The notes: generated from the letters alone by a model not told the origin. Shown: positions 1 to 9,775, counted from the first letter of the stretch. The stretch is DNA of 64,000 nucleotides from an uncultured Paracoccaceae bacterium (GCA_947499635.1 CANMPD010000007.1:62001-126000), one strand, 5' to 3'. Numbers and translations: made by a program.

Positions 1-421
1 GCGAAAGATCAAAGTTGTGGTCACGAAACTCTGGATGGCCATTGTACCAGCTGACAAATTCAGTGGCTGACACGCTGCCGCTTACGTTTTCGCCAGCAAT
101 ACCCAGCTTGCGATCTGATATAGCACCAGAGGCAATGATGATTGCATCATAAGCCGTCTCTAGTTCTGTGATTAATACGTCCTGTCCAACCGTGACATTG
201 CCGAAAAACTGAAAGTTGGGGTGGGCGGCGATGCCTTCGAAGACAGCCGTAACCCTTTTTAACTTTTGATGATCCGGAGCGACGCCATAACGCACCAGGC
301 CAAACGGCACAGGCAGGCGCTCGTACATGTCAACCCGGACGTCTGTATCAGCGTTCAACAAGGCTTCTGCGGCGTAGAAACCTGCAGGCCCACTGCCAAC
401 GATTGCGATTGACTTAATCAC
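1..421 (-). CDS. Ferredoxin-NADP reductase (adrenodoxin reductase/FprA type), partial
   Basis: N-terminal part of an FAD-dependent pyridine nucleotide reductase; the rest lies outside the window. The first residues form a dinucleotide-binding loop ([13 protein letters not shown]), followed by [18 protein letters not shown], typical of the adrenodoxin reductase/FprA family that passes electrons between NADPH and ferredoxin. Translation probably starts at a GTG at 421-419 that overlaps the TGA of the ferredoxin gene (GTGA), so the two are translationally coupled. Its inferred job is to supply electrons, through the adjacent ferredoxin, to or from the molybdoenzyme upstream in the same operon. 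Confidence 0.8.
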   Translation of the reverse strand, partial: MIKSIAIVGSGPAGFYAAEALLNADTDVRVDMYERLPVPFGLVRYGVAPDHQKLKRVTAVFEGIAAHPNFQFFGNVTVGQDVLITELETAYDAIIIASGAISDRKLGIAGENVSGSVSATEFVSWYNGHPEFRDHNFDLS

Positions 422-729
422 ACCAATCCCTCCGCCATAAGTTCTTCGCGACGTTTATCCGCACCGGGAAGGGGGGATTGCTTTGTCATAATCACAGGAA
501 GACTTGCTGCTTTTTCAGCGTTGAGATCGATTAGGGGAGACCCAAGGATATCAATATCTTCGACGATTGCCCCTACAGGGCACTTAGGAATGCATGCACC
601 GCAATCGATGCAAAGATCTGGATCGATATATAGTCGACCTGCATCCCCGTGAAAACAATTCACGGGGCATACAGATACACAGTCAGTAAAACGACAGCTG
701 GAGCAGTTATCAGTAACAATATGTGGCAT
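418..729 (-). CDS. fdxA: 7Fe ferredoxin (FdxA type)
   Basis: Small electron carrier of 103 residues. The N-terminus has the 7Fe pattern: a Cys set around [18 protein letters not shown] for the 3Fe-4S site plus one 4Fe-4S ligand, then [12 protein letters not shown] for the 4Fe-4S cluster. The C-terminal 40 residues form a short tail without cysteines, as in FdxA. It lies 14 bases after the cupin gene and overlaps the reductase gene by four bases. The arrangement suggests a dedicated electron chain for the molybdoenzyme of the operon. Confidence 0.85.
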   Translation of the reverse strand: MPHIVTDNCSSCRFTDCVSVCPVNCFHGDAGRLYIDPDLCIDCGACIPKCPVGAIVEDIDILGSPLIDLNAEKAASLPVIMTKQSPLPGADKRREELMAEGLV

Positions 730-743
730 CGAGGAGCTCTGGC

Positions 744-1079
744 TTAGCGTTGCGCGACGTAAAACGTCAAAGCTGTTGACGGTGAGGAGAAAACCGCCTT
801 GGTGCCTTTGGCGAATTCGATCACATCGCCTGCAGTAAATGTTGTCGTCGTACCACTTTCGTCTTCCACCGAGAGTTCGCCTTCAAGTACCAATTTGTAC
901 TCATCGAACTCGTATTCGTAAGGCAAAGGCTCGCCTTTGCTCATCCGAAACATTCCAAAGGTAATGGGGGCGCCGTTGCTGCTCTTCGTTGCAAAATCTT
1001 TCATCAAAGCATCAACACCGGGCACGTCAATCGCCGGTAAATCGGCTGGAATGATGTCGGCGAATTTCTGGAGAGTCAT
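744..1079 (-). CDS. Small cupin protein (EutQ-like)
   Basis: A 111-residue single-domain cupin. Residues about 40-105 carry the two-part cupin barrel (YEYEFDEYKLVLEGELSV, then a glycine-rich turn and FTAGDVIEFAKGT). It resembles the C-terminal cupin of the ethanolamine-utilisation protein EutQ, but no other eut genes are present. Histidines of a classical metal site are poorly conserved, so catalysis is uncertain and a structural or binding role is possible. It sits between the molybdoenzyme and ferredoxin genes. Confidence 0.65.
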   Translation of the reverse strand: MTLQKFADIIPADLPAIDVPGVDALMKDFATKSSNGAPITFGMFRMSKGEPLPYEYEFDEYKLVLEGELSVEDESGTTTTFTAGDVIEFAKGTKAVFSSPSTALTFYVAQR

Positions 1080-1126
1080 GTTATTTTCCTTTAGTGTCGT
1101 CGTAAATTATTTTGGTCGTGCACGCG

Positions 1127-3331
1127 TTAAGCGTGCACGGTTGCCTTATCCACAATTGCTGGAATGGCATCTGAACCTGGGGCAATGTTATCAAGATTGG
1201 CCGGAACGACCCCAACAAGGTTGTCCGAATAAGTTGGTGCCATTCCAAGGTTCGCATTGCGATCTGAGCTGACGCAGTTCACGGCAGAGCCAGTCAATGA
1301 AAGCCCAGGCCAGTACCCCAAAGAGGCAGAGACAACGCCACGAATGACATCTGTACCAACCCGTGCTCGGCCAACAAACTCACCGCGATCGTTACCGACA
1401 CGGACCATTTGTCCTTCTACAATGCCAAGATCGCGGGCATCTTCTTCATTCATGATGACAATCTGCTCACCTTGACGCAGCTGTTGCGTCGTCTCATTGG
1501 CAAATTGCGAGTTCAGGAAGCCATGTGATTTAGGTGAAATGATGCTGAAAGGGTATTTCTTGGCTAAATCAGGTGTAGAGATTGTGCTTTCATAGGGTTC
1601 GCTATGGCTTGGCAGTTTGTCCACAGCTTCGCCAGGTTGCATTTCTGTGTACATTGCGCGCCATGGTGGGGCTACGAAATTGCCGTCGTCAGCCTGCGTG
1701 GTCATGAACTCCAGCTTACCTGTCGGCGTTGGGAAATTGCCCTCCGCATGAGGCGTGCGTGTTGCGACGTCACCAATTTTCAGTCTTGCATAGCCTTCTT
1801 CACGCAAAAGTTCATATGTAATGCCGTCCATGAGAGGCGAGTCCCAATTGACGTAATCTTTGATCAATTGAGTATCAGAACGTTGCCATTCTTCCCCTTC
1901 AAAGCCCATGACTTTTGCCAAGCGGCGGAAAAGCTCTGTATTGGGAACAGTTTCGCCGGGAGCTTCGATCGCCTTGTGGTTATAGGTGAAATAGAAGTGC
2001 CCCCACGAGAACATCAACTCTTCTTGCTCTGCCTGCATACAGGCGGGCAGCAATATATCGGCGTATTTGGCGGTATCCGTGATGAAAAGCTCGCTGCAGA
2101 CGACGAAGAGGTCTTCGCGCATCAACCCTTCACGGATTTTATTTTGTTCTGGTGCTTGAGACATCGGATTGGCGTTGTAAACCATCAGCGATTTGAGCGG
2201 CTTACCGTCCTTTGGCTCTGTTAACGCTTCGCCAATTCTGGTTAAGTTGATCACGCGCGTGCCCGGCTTGATGTAATCTGGGCGGCAGATCTGGTCATAG
2301 TTCAGTGGGAACTCCCAAAGCGGCATTTCTAAAACACCACCACCAGGATAGCGCCATGCGCCAACAAGACCTGACAGCGAAGTGATCGCGCGGATCGCTT
2401 GGCCACCATTGTGGTTACGTTCGAGAGCAACACCCAAACGGATCGCTTGACCTTGAGTCGTCGCATATTCACGAGCAAAATCGCGAATGACGTCCGCAGG
2501 TACACCTGTGATGTCGGCGCAACGCTCGACAGAGTATTCACTCAGAACCCGAGCTTTCAGTTCGTCATAACCGTGTGTGTGCTTGGCAACCCAGTCATCA
2601 TCTGTGAGGCCTTCGTTAATGATAACATTCATCATGCCCAGTGCCAGCGCAGCATCCGTTCCAGGTTTCGGGCGGATGTGTAGATCGGCAGCTTTGGCCG
2701 TACGTGTCGCAACAGGATCAATCACGACAACCTTAGCGCCATTACTGCGCGCTTCTTGAATGATCGGCCAGTGATGCAGGTTTGTTGTCATTGAATTCAC
2801 GCCCCAAAGCACGATGTACTTGGAATGTGCAAAACTCTCAGGGTCGACGCCGCCGCTTGGGCCCACAGTCATCAGCCAGGCTGTTGATGATCCAGAAGCA
2901 CAAAATGTCTTTTCGGCTACGGTTGACCCGAGTTTGTTAAAGAAAGCGTCTCCAACAAAGAGACCATTGATTGTTCCCTCATGCCCTAGGTAATTATAAG
3001 GCATAATGGCTTCTGAGCCGAACTCGTCGATAATATCCGTCCAACGGCTACGGATTTCTTCTAGCGCTTCGTCCCAGGTGATCCGCTCAAATTGACCACT
3101 GCCCTTCTCGCCAACGCGACGCATCGGGTATTGGATACGGTCAGGATTGTAGTGGTGATCTGCGAAATCTTTCAACTTAACGCACAAACCACCGCGCGTG
3201 ATCGGGTGCTTTTTATTGCCGGTGACTTTCGTCAATTTCCCGTCTTCTACATCATACACCATTGCGCATGTATCGGGGCAGTCTTGAGGGCATGCACCTA
3301 AGAATTGTTTCTTTTTAGCTTGGACGTTCAT
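1127..3331 (-). CDS. Molybdopterin oxidoreductase with N-terminal 4Fe-4S site
   Basis: Large subunit of the DMSO-reductase family, about 734 residues. The N-terminus has the 4Fe-4S motif CPQDCPDTC plus a later cysteine (GGLCVK); the expected Mo-bis-MGD regions follow, with a possible Mo ligand in FCASGSSTAW near residue 145, and a C-terminal molydopterin dinucleotide-binding domain ends the protein. There is no Tat leader, so it should be cytoplasmic. I chose the ATG at 3331 because GGAGAA lies just before it; an open frame continues to 3397 without a good ribosome site. Substrate is unknown: formate-dehydrogenase-like and transhydroxylase-like relatives are both possible. The divergent MocR regulator probably controls it. 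Confidence 0.75.
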   Translation of the reverse strand: MNVQAKKKQFLGACPQDCPDTCAMVYDVEDGKLTKVTGNKKHPITRGGLCVKLKDFADHHYNPDRIQYPMRRVGEKGSGQFERITWDEALEEIRSRWTDIIDEFGSEAIMPYNYLGHEGTINGLFVGDAFFNKLGSTVAEKTFCASGSSTAWLMTVGPSGGVDPESFAHSKYIVLWGVNSMTTNLHHWPIIQEARSNGAKVVVIDPVATRTAKAADLHIRPKPGTDAALALGMMNVIINEGLTDDDWVAKHTHGYDELKARVLSEYSVERCADITGVPADVIRDFAREYATTQGQAIRLGVALERNHNGGQAIRAITSLSGLVGAWRYPGGGVLEMPLWEFPLNYDQICRPDYIKPGTRVINLTRIGEALTEPKDGKPLKSLMVYNANPMSQAPEQNKIREGLMREDLFVVCSELFITDTAKYADILLPACMQAEQEELMFSWGHFYFTYNHKAIEAPGETVPNTELFRRLAKVMGFEGEEWQRSDTQLIKDYVNWDSPLMDGITYELLREEGYARLKIGDVATRTPHAEGNFPTPTGKLEFMTTQADDGNFVAPPWRAMYTEMQPGEAVDKLPSHSEPYESTISTPDLAKKYPFSIISPKSHGFLNSQFANETTQQLRQGEQIVIMNEEDARDLGIVEGQMVRVGNDRGEFVGRARVGTDVIRGVVSASLGYWPGLSLTGSAVNCVSSDRNANLGMAPTYSDNLVGVVPANLDNIAPGSDAIPAIVDKATVHA

Positions 3332-3427
3332 AGTGTTCTCCGGGCTGCAGTTATTATCCAGTAATCTGTTTTGAGGTTCGTTTTTGATTGCTCTCAAAGC
3401 ATAGGAACGAGGAGTTGGTTGCCAAAA

Positions 3428-3443
3428 GGACCAATTGGACCAA
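3428..3443. promoter_or_regulatory. Direct repeats GGACCAA, possible MocR operator
   Basis: Two copies of GGACCAA at 3428-3434 and 3437-3443, nine bases apart, in the divergent promoter region between the molybdoenzyme gene and the MocR-type gene. MocR/GabR/TauR regulators bind direct repeats of this general kind (often GGACTAA/GGACCAA-like). A further imperfect element TTGGTTGCCAA lies at 3415-3425. Assignment to the adjacent regulator is inferred. Confidence 0.45.
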
Positions 3444-3476
3444 AAAATATGGTGCCAAAGAAACGAGCCAAATTTT

Positions 3477-3488
3477 CCAAATATTTGG
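3477..3488. promoter_or_regulatory. Perfect 12-bp palindrome
   Basis: CCAAATATTTGG is perfectly self-complementary and lies in the same divergent intergenic region as the GGACCAA repeats, about 35 bases further toward the MocR gene. It may be part of a promoter or a second regulator site. The binding protein is not known. Confidence 0.35.
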
Positions 3489-3612
3489 TTGCAGTCATGG
3501 GCATTTCCTGAGCAAAACTCAGAAAAAGTGCCCCAAATATACTCATGTTAAGAATGCAGAGCGGCGCAAATTATAGCATCGTGTACATTGGTCTCATGCG
3601 CTGAAATGCAAA

Positions 3613-5133
3613 ATGCGCATTCATTTTTGGATGAAACGACCATTCAGAATCACCGGGAACGGTACGGATAAAGAAGAGGTGTCAAAATTGGAACTTGTTC
3701 TGAACGTCGACTCAGGAAAGCCACTACAAACACAGTTTTTTGACCAAATTCGTGGGATGATACTTGATGGCCGTTTGGCCGCGGGGGTTGCTCTACCTCC
3801 GACGCGTAACCTTGCCATGCGCTATAATGTGTCACGTAATACGGTTAGCTTGACATATGAGAGACTGGTCGCGGAAGGCTATATTGAACCACGTAGCACC
3901 AAGGGGTTTTTTGTCGCGGAAATCCCCCCAGATGATCTGTTACTTATTGGCAAGCGCACCCCAGAAAGCAATGGGCCAGTACCTGATGAAGCACATGAGG
4001 CTGTACTGTGTTTTGCCGGAGAGCCAGGAGGAGAGAGCGACCGGCCGGAATTAGATTTTTGGGTAGGTCGTTCCGCATCAAGCAGTTTCCCTTTGGCGGT
4101 TTGGCGACGTATTATAGGGCGCCTACTTGAACATGAATCCCAGTATTTGACGGACTATAGTGACCCAGCTGGTTTACAAGAACTGCGTGGGGCTATTGCT
4201 GACTACCTTGGCCGCAGTCGGGGCGTGTCGGTGGACGCAGATCAGATTATTATAACATCGGGTGGGCAAGAGGCGCTTAACCTTGTTACTGAGTTACTTA
4301 GACCTAAAACCAAAAAATTATGCATCGAAACTCCGTGCTATGTTGGCGCATCGATGGTGTTTCAAGCTGAAGGGCTGCGTATCGATCCCATTTCGGTTGA
4401 TCGTGAAGGTCTAAACACGGCTAAATTGCCCGATAGTAAACGGAACCTAATCTATGTAACCCCTTCACATCAATTTCCGACGGGTGCGACCTTACCACTC
4501 AATAGACGGTTGGCGCTGCTTAGATGGGCCGAAGAGACGGACAGTTTTATTATCGAGGACGACTATGATAGTGACTTTCGCTATGATGGCCCCCCTTTGA
4601 TGGCGCTCGCCGGGTTAGACCAAGGCCGTCGCGTTTTTTATGTGGGAACCTTTTCCAAATCTGTCGGCGCAGGTTTACGGGTAGGATTTGCGGTTGTTCC
4701 GCACCGTTATTGGAGTGAAGCACGGTTGCTCAAAGCACGGATGAGCAACGGGCAGTCATGGATGGAACAGCGTGCACTTACGGTATTTTTGCTAGAAGGG
4801 CATTTTGATCGCCATCTACGGAAATTGACCAAAGTGTATCGGACGCGAAGAGATTGCTTAATTTCTGCGCTTCGTGCGCATTTCGGGGATGTGAAACTGT
4901 CAGGCTACGAGGGTGGTTTGCATCTTGTGTGGCACCTCCCTGAGAATTTCCCTTCTGCGCGTGAAATACAAAAAAAAGCCCGAGAAAGAGGGGTCGGGGT
5001 TTATGCGTTTTCCAGTGGCGCAGCATATGATTTCGATGAAAATGCCCGAGAGGATGCTTTGGTGTTCGGCTACTCTTCGCTTGATGAAAAACAAATTCAG
5101 CAGGCCATCCAGATTATCTCGGAACTTGTTTAG
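3613..5133 (+). CDS. MocR-family regulator (GntR HTH fused to aminotransferase domain)
   Basis: Transcriptional regulator of about 506 residues. Residues about 35-105 form a winged helix of GntR type (LPPTRNLAMRYNVSRNTVSL, then YERLVAEGYIEPRSTKGFFV). The remainder is a fold-type I aminotransferase-like domain with the PLP-contact region DDYDSDFRYDG and the Schiff-base lysine in YVGTFSKSVGAG. In this family PLP or a PLP adduct acts as a ligand. It is transcribed away from the molybdoenzyme operon and most likely regulates it and itself. The start is uncertain: a later GTG at about 3679 would remove 22 weakly conserved residues. Confidence 0.85.
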   Translation: MRIHFWMKRPFRITGNGTDKEEVSKLELVLNVDSGKPLQTQFFDQIRGMILDGRLAAGVALPPTRNLAMRYNVSRNTVSLTYERLVAEGYIEPRSTKGFFVAEIPPDDLLLIGKRTPESNGPVPDEAHEAVLCFAGEPGGESDRPELDFWVGRSASSSFPLAVWRRIIGRLLEHESQYLTDYSDPAGLQELRGAIADYLGRSRGVSVDADQIIITSGGQEALNLVTELLRPKTKKLCIETPCYVGASMVFQAEGLRIDPISVDREGLNTAKLPDSKRNLIYVTPSHQFPTGATLPLNRRLALLRWAEETDSFIIEDDYDSDFRYDGPPLMALAGLDQGRRVFYVGTFSKSVGAGLRVGFAVVPHRYWSEARLLKARMSNGQSWMEQRALTVFLLEGHFDRHLRKLTKVYRTRRDCLISALRAHFGDVKLSGYEGGLHLVWHLPENFPSAREIQKKARERGVGVYAFSSGAAYDFDENAREDALVFGYSSLDEKQIQQAIQIISELV

Positions 5134-5358
5134 GTCATTCGTGGTGAACAATAGATATTAATCCCTACTGCTGGCTCAGTTTATCATATTGCGAGTGTCA
5201 GTATTGGTTTGTTCAGCAGTGAAAAACAATGGTTGGACGAAGGTGACACTGATGCATCAAGAGGTTATACGCTGTGTGAGACATCAATCATGAGCGCTTC
5301 AATTGCTCTGCCAGATAGGCCGTGATGTCTTTTTCGATATTTGAGGAAAGTTAAAGCG

Positions 5359-6729
5359 ATGCAAGATTTCAGTGCGCCCGACGACATTCGATCGCTGTTT
5401 TCACAAGCGATGTCGGAGATGTATCGCAAAGAAGTACCACAATATGGCACGCTTATGGATCTTGTTCGTGATGTAAATGCGGCAACACTCAAGGCTGACC
5501 CTGAGTTAAATGCGCGGCTTGACGCTGCAGGCGAGTTGGGTCGACTAGACGTTGAACGCCACGGCGCAATTCGCTTGGGTACGGCTGAGGAACTCAGCAT
5601 GATCCGGCGCATGTTTGCAGTCATGGGGATGTTGCCTGTTGGGTATTATGATTTGTCTGTTGCGGGCATTCCTGTCCATTCCACCGCATTTCGCCCTGTT
5701 GAAGATGCGGCTCTGAAGCAAAACCCGTTTCGTGTTTTTACGTCGCTGCTTCGGCTTGATTTGGTCGAGGATCGTGACTTGGCAGCCAAGGCTGAGAATA
5801 TCCTAACTTTGCGCCAAATCGTGACGGATGAGGCCAAGGCATTAATCGAATTGTCAGAAGCCCAGGGGGGCTTGACCAAGGAACAAGCACATACATTTGT
5901 GCATGAAGCTTTGGAAACCTTTCGTTGGCATTCTGAAGCAACTGTTTGTACGCAAACCTACAACGCGTTGGTTGATGCACATCGGTTGATTGCAGATGTT
6001 GTTAGCTTTAAGGGGCCGCACATCAATCACCTAACCCCACGGACGCTGAATATTGATGCGGTCCAGGCGAAAATGCCAAGCTATGGAATTACGCCTAAGG
6101 CAGTTATCGAAGGACCTCCACGCCGTGAGACAGATATTCTGTTGCGCCAAACATCATTCAAGGCTCTTGAAGAAACGGTGGTTTTTCACGGTGAGACAGG
6201 CAGCCACACGGCACGTTTTGGTGAGATTGAACAACGCGGCGTTGCGTTAACACCTGCAGGGCGCGCCTTGTATGATGCAGCCTTAACGAATGCTCGTCAC
6301 ACTGCGGCTCAAGCTGATGCGCCGACGTATGAGACCGTACTAGAGGCTGAGTTTTCCTCTTTTCCAGATGATCTAGATTGTCTGCGCCGCGACGGGTTGG
6401 CCTTTTTTCGATATCGTGTATCCGGTACGGTAAACCACAAAGCTACAACAATAGATGATCTTATCGCCACAGGAGCATTGGTTGCGGATCCGCAGGTTTA
6501 CGAGGATTTCTTACCTGTTTCTGCTGCGGGAATTTTCCAGTCCAATCTGGGTGCAGAGGATCAATCAAATTATAGAGCCAATGCGAACCAAGATGCATTT
6601 GAAGCGGCACTAGGGGTATCTGTGATTGACGAGATGGCGCTTTATGCTGACATCCAAAGTGCAAGTTTGACTGCAGCCCTGACGGCCCTTGGTCAGGATC
6701 ATTTGGTTGAGACATCGCAGGCGGGCTAA
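5359..6729 (+). CDS. hglS: 2-oxoadipate dioxygenase/decarboxylase (HglS/YdcJ, DUF1338)
   Basis: Predicted Fe(II) enzyme of the HglS family (VOC-like fold), which turns 2-oxoadipate into D-2-hydroxyglutarate and CO2 in lysine breakdown. It begins with DIRSLFSQAMSEMYRKEVPQ, diagnostic for the family, and has the VHSTAFRP motif (His107, Arg112) for metal and substrate, plus a second conserved His segment GPHINHLTPRTLNID. Length (456 residues) is normal. I chose ATG 5359 because GAGGAAAG lies eight bases upstream; the open frame begins at a TTG at 5341. No other lysine genes are adjacent, so the pathway link rests on the family alone. Confidence 0.85.
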   Translation: MQDFSAPDDIRSLFSQAMSEMYRKEVPQYGTLMDLVRDVNAATLKADPELNARLDAAGELGRLDVERHGAIRLGTAEELSMIRRMFAVMGMLPVGYYDLSVAGIPVHSTAFRPVEDAALKQNPFRVFTSLLRLDLVEDRDLAAKAENILTLRQIVTDEAKALIELSEAQGGLTKEQAHTFVHEALETFRWHSEATVCTQTYNALVDAHRLIADVVSFKGPHINHLTPRTLNIDAVQAKMPSYGITPKAVIEGPPRRETDILLRQTSFKALEETVVFHGETGSHTARFGEIEQRGVALTPAGRALYDAALTNARHTAAQADAPTYETVLEAEFSSFPDDLDCLRRDGLAFFRYRVSGTVNHKATTIDDLIATGALVADPQVYEDFLPVSAAGIFQSNLGAEDQSNYRANANQDAFEAALGVSVIDEMALYADIQSASLTAALTALGQDHLVETSQAG

Positions 6730-7036
6730 TGTAATTGCCCTCTGTCGATGTGCATGTACGTATATCTTAAAGTGATCCTACATATTAGATGTTTTAAGAT
6801 GTGATCTTAGGCGGCGTTTCGGAGTTGAAGTTGAAACGTAGCATTGATTTTACATTGCTTCAGTCTCCCTTTGTTTCATCGGCGAATGAATATTTCTTAT
6901 TAAGTTTTTATTTTTCAATATCTTGAGGCGTTGGCTTTGTGACTTCGAATTTTAGCTTTGTTACAAAAGCTTAATGAAACCAACACAAAAGTGAATCTCT
7001 GGCTGTATATCCACGCCCCAAATTAAGGGGGCTGCA
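6730..7036. other. Noncoding stretch before phnC
   Basis: An AT-rich 307-base gap between the HglS gene and phnC. It must hold the promoter of the phnCDE transcription unit. I see a weak inverted repeat (AGCTTT and AAAGCT around 6954-6970) but no clear Pho box and no copy of the TGTCTAG element found before phnG. Confidence 0.5.
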
Positions 7037-7855
7037 ATGCTGCGATTTGATAAAGTCACAAAATCCTTTGGTGCGAACACAGCAGTGGATTCGGCGAGTT
7101 TCGTTGTCGATAAGCCCATGATGATCGGCATCATTGGACGCTCTGGTGCGGGTAAATCGACGCTTTTGCGTATGCTAAATCGATTGTCAGATACATCATC
7201 GGGCAAGATTTCATTTGAAGGTTTGGATGTCACAGCATTGCGGGGGGCGGCCAAGCGTAATTGGCAGTCCCAATGCGCCATGATTTTTCAGCAGTTCAAT
7301 CTTGTGCCTCGGATGGATGTTGTGTCCAATGTCCTTCATGGCACTTTGAACAGACGGTCAACGTTTTCAACGATGCTCAACCTCTATCCTGATATGGACA
7401 TCCATCGTGCCATCGGCATTCTGGAACGCCTCGGGATTGCAGAGCATGCATCAAAACGTGCCGAAGCTTTGTCAGGTGGACAACAGCAACGTGTCGCTAT
7501 TGCGCGTGCTTTGATGCAGGATCCGCGGATCATTTTAGCAGATGAACCGATTGCGTCCCTTGATCCGATGAACGCACAGGTCGTGATGCAATCGCTGCGT
7601 GAAATTCATGAACAAGACAACCGAATGGTGATTGCTAACCTGCACACGCTTGACACAGCTCGGCGCTATTGTGACCGCGTTATTGGCATGCGGGGCGGAA
7701 AAATTGTCTTTGATGGCATGCCTGAACAACTGACCACTGGCGTTGCCAGAGACATCTATGGTGCGGATGCGAGTTTTTCCGAAGCGACCACTTCCACTCA
7801 GATTGAGACCTCCGCGCCGGTTGAACAACTGCTGGCTGATGTTGTTGCCCAGTAG
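7037..7855 (+). CDS. phnC: Phosphonate ABC transporter ATP-binding protein
   Basis: ATPase of the phosphonate importer, 272 residues. Walker [10 protein letters not shown] at residues 34-42, the signature [15 protein letters not shown], Walker B RIILADEP and an intact D-loop (ASLDP) are present. The insert between Walker A and the signature matches PhnC rather than generic importers. A C-terminal tail of about 30 residues is divergent. It is the first gene of phnC-phnD-phnE-phnE2, which feeds phosphonates to the C-P lyase genes downstream. Confidence 0.93.
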   Translation: MLRFDKVTKSFGANTAVDSASFVVDKPMMIGIIGRSGAGKSTLLRMLNRLSDTSSGKISFEGLDVTALRGAAKRNWQSQCAMIFQQFNLVPRMDVVSNVLHGTLNRRSTFSTMLNLYPDMDIHRAIGILERLGIAEHASKRAEALSGGQQQRVAIARALMQDPRIILADEPIASLDPMNAQVVMQSLREIHEQDNRMVIANLHTLDTARRYCDRVIGMRGGKIVFDGMPEQLTTGVARDIYGADASFSEATTSTQIETSAPVEQLLADVVAQ

Positions 7856-7913
7856 CCTTTAACGATTTTCCCAGCGCCTCACTGCGGGGCGCACCAATCA
7901 AGAGAGACTTCAG

Positions 7914-8822
7914 ATGAAAAAGACGATCACACTTGCCCTTTTGACGACGTCCTTGGCGAGCGCAGCCCTCGCCGATAACCATGCCATCGACGAATTCCGC
8001 ATCGGTATCTTGGGGGGGGAAAACGCTCAAGACCGTATGAACAGCAACGAATGCCTGCGCAGCAAAATCGAAGATGCACTTGGTGTGCCGACAAAGTTGT
8101 TTGCACCTGCGGATTACAACGGCGTAATCCAAGGCCTTTTGGGTGGTACCATTGATTTATCGTTGATGGGTCCATCTTCTTATGCTGCGGTTCACATTGC
8201 TGATGAGACGGCTGTATCGCCGATCCTTGTTAAAGTGAACGTTGATGGCTCTACGGGGTATTACTCGGTTGGTTTTGCTCGGATCGATAGCGGCGTGACC
8301 TCGCTTGACGATATGCAGGATAAAGTATTTGGTTTTGGCGACCCAAACTCTACATCAGGTTACTTGATCCCATCTGTTGAAATTCCTGACCTGATCAACG
8401 CTTCCATGGAAAGCGGTGATTTCTTTGGTGAGGTGAAATTCACTGGTGGTCATGAACAGACTATCGTGGCCGTCAATAATGGTGACGTCGATGGTGGTGT
8501 GACTTGGACCGACGGCCAAGGCAATTGGGAAGACGGGTATACCTTTGGTGCGCTGCGCAAGGCAGTAGATGCAGGTCTGGTCGATATGAACGATATGACC
8601 GAAATCTGGCGCTCAAAATTGATCCCGGGTGAGCCAGTTGTGCTGCGTAACGCCTTGCCTGACGATGTGCGTGCGACAGTTACCGGTATTATCGACACTA
8701 TGGGCGAGACTGATCCTGATTGTGCTGCGGCTCTTGCCGGCGGTGAAGTCAGTGGCTTCGATCCTATCACGCATGATGCCTATACCTCGATTATCGCAGC
8801 TCGTTTAGAAAAATCGAATTAA
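7914..8822 (+). CDS. phnD: Phosphonate-binding periplasmic protein
   Basis: Periplasmic substrate-binding protein of 302 residues with a Sec signal peptide (MKKTITLALLTTSLASAALA). The mature part has PhnD features: RIGILGGENAQDRM near the start, DYNGVIQGLLGGTIDLSLMG and FGDPNSTSGYLIP, the last being the phosphate/phosphonate-contact loop of this family. AGAGAG precedes the start. The gene follows phnC after 58 bases, and a stem-loop follows it before phnE. Confidence 0.93.
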   Translation: MKKTITLALLTTSLASAALADNHAIDEFRIGILGGENAQDRMNSNECLRSKIEDALGVPTKLFAPADYNGVIQGLLGGTIDLSLMGPSSYAAVHIADETAVSPILVKVNVDGSTGYYSVGFARIDSGVTSLDDMQDKVFGFGDPNSTSGYLIPSVEIPDLINASMESGDFFGEVKFTGGHEQTIVAVNNGDVDGGVTWTDGQGNWEDGYTFGALRKAVDAGLVDMNDMTEIWRSKLIPGEPVVLRNALPDDVRATVTGIIDTMGETDPDCAAALAGGEVSGFDPITHDAYTSIIAARLEKSN

Positions 8823-8844
8823 ATCAATTGGTTTCATAACATTC

Positions 8845-8871
8845 GCTGGCTCCGGAATTTCTGGGGCCAGC
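8845..8871 (+). terminator. Stem-loop after phnD (attenuator)
   Basis: GCTGGCTCC pairs with GGGGCCAGC (nine pairs, one of them T-G) around a nine-base loop, 22 bases after the phnD stop and before the phnE ribosome site. There is only a weak T-rich tail. Such hairpins usually stabilise the upstream binding-protein mRNA or let only part of transcription continue into the permease. Confidence 0.55.
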
Positions 8872-8890
8872 TATTTATTTGGAGTGCAGC

Positions 8891-9775
8891 ATGGCAGATG
8901 GAACAGTAAGCAGCAGGAATGACATCAAGCTAGGTGACGCTTATCTTGCGCAAATCAAGACCAAGCGGTTGATGAATTTTATCGTGTTGGTGATCTTTCT
9001 GGCCTTACTTGGGTCAGGGTTCTACGCTGCAGATAGCCGCAACGCGGGCGGGTTTTGGGATGGGCTCTCCAATATCTTTGATTTTCCGGCTGCCATTTTC
9101 AGCGAAGCTATTGAACGTGCGCCTTTGATGCCGGGGTATCTGGCGAATTATTTTCCGTCCTTGATTGAAACCGTAAATATTGCCGCCGCAGCAACGCTGC
9201 TTGGTGCGTTGCTCGGACTGTTGATGTCTTTGCTGGTTACACGCAGGCTCGCACCCGTTCTTTGGCTTGTAGGTCCGCTGCGACGGGTGCTCGATATTCT
9301 ACGTGCTATCCCTGAAATCGTTATCGCGTTGGTGCTGATCTTTATGTTGGGCGGTGGGCCTGTACCGGCGATGATCGCGATTGCGCTGCATACCATCGGG
9401 GCTTTGGGTAAACTCTTTTCCGAGGTTAATGAAAATGCATCGCCCAAACCTGTTGAGGGACTGTCCTCTGTCGGGGCCAGTTGGGCGCAGCGCATGTGGC
9501 TTGGGGTTATTCCGCAAGTCGCGCCGAATTATCTGAGTTACGCACTCTTGCGGTTTGAGATCAACATTCGCGCCTCGGCTATTCTAGGCTTCGTGGGCGC
9601 GGGTGGGATTGGTTATGATCTGCGCAACACGATGAGCTGGGGTGTGGGTAAATACGACGAAGCCGCAGCGATTTTTATCTTGTTGTTTTTGACGATTGTC
9701 GTCGTTGATCAGCTTTCAAGCCTTTTGCGCAACCGCTTGACGCATGGCGCAGCAAACACACAGGTGATCGCATGA
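8891..9775 (+). CDS. phnE: Phosphonate ABC transporter permease 1
   Basis: Inner-membrane permease of about 294 residues. The first membrane segment lies near residues 25-45, and the core carries the EAA-type loop around EGLSSVGASWAQRMWLGVIP and the typical PhnE phrase LRRVLDILRAIPEIVIALV. The start is the ATG at 8891 after GGAG; the open frame begins at a TTG at 8879. The end overlaps the second permease by ATGA, so the pair is co-translated and probably forms a heterodimer. Confidence 0.92.
   Translation: MADGTVSSRNDIKLGDAYLAQIKTKRLMNFIVLVIFLALLGSGFYAADSRNAGGFWDGLSNIFDFPAAIFSEAIERAPLMPGYLANYFPSLIETVNIAAAATLLGALLGLLMSLLVTRRLAPVLWLVGPLRRVLDILRAIPEIVIALVLIFMLGGGPVPAMIAIALHTIGALGKLFSEVNENASPKPVEGLSSVGASWAQRMWLGVIPQVAPNYLSYALLRFEINIRASAILGFVGAGGIGYDLRNTMSWGVGKYDEAAAIFILLFLTIVVVDQLSSLLRNRLTHGAANTQVIA

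Noticed and set aside
937-1272. Plus-strand open frame over the cupin and molybdoenzyme region
   Set aside because: It runs opposite well-supported genes, has no known domain and no ribosome site; it is a shadow frame.
6730-7036. Pho box before phnC
   Set aside because: No two CTGTCAT-like repeats with proper spacing could be found; only an unconvincing TTTCAT segment.
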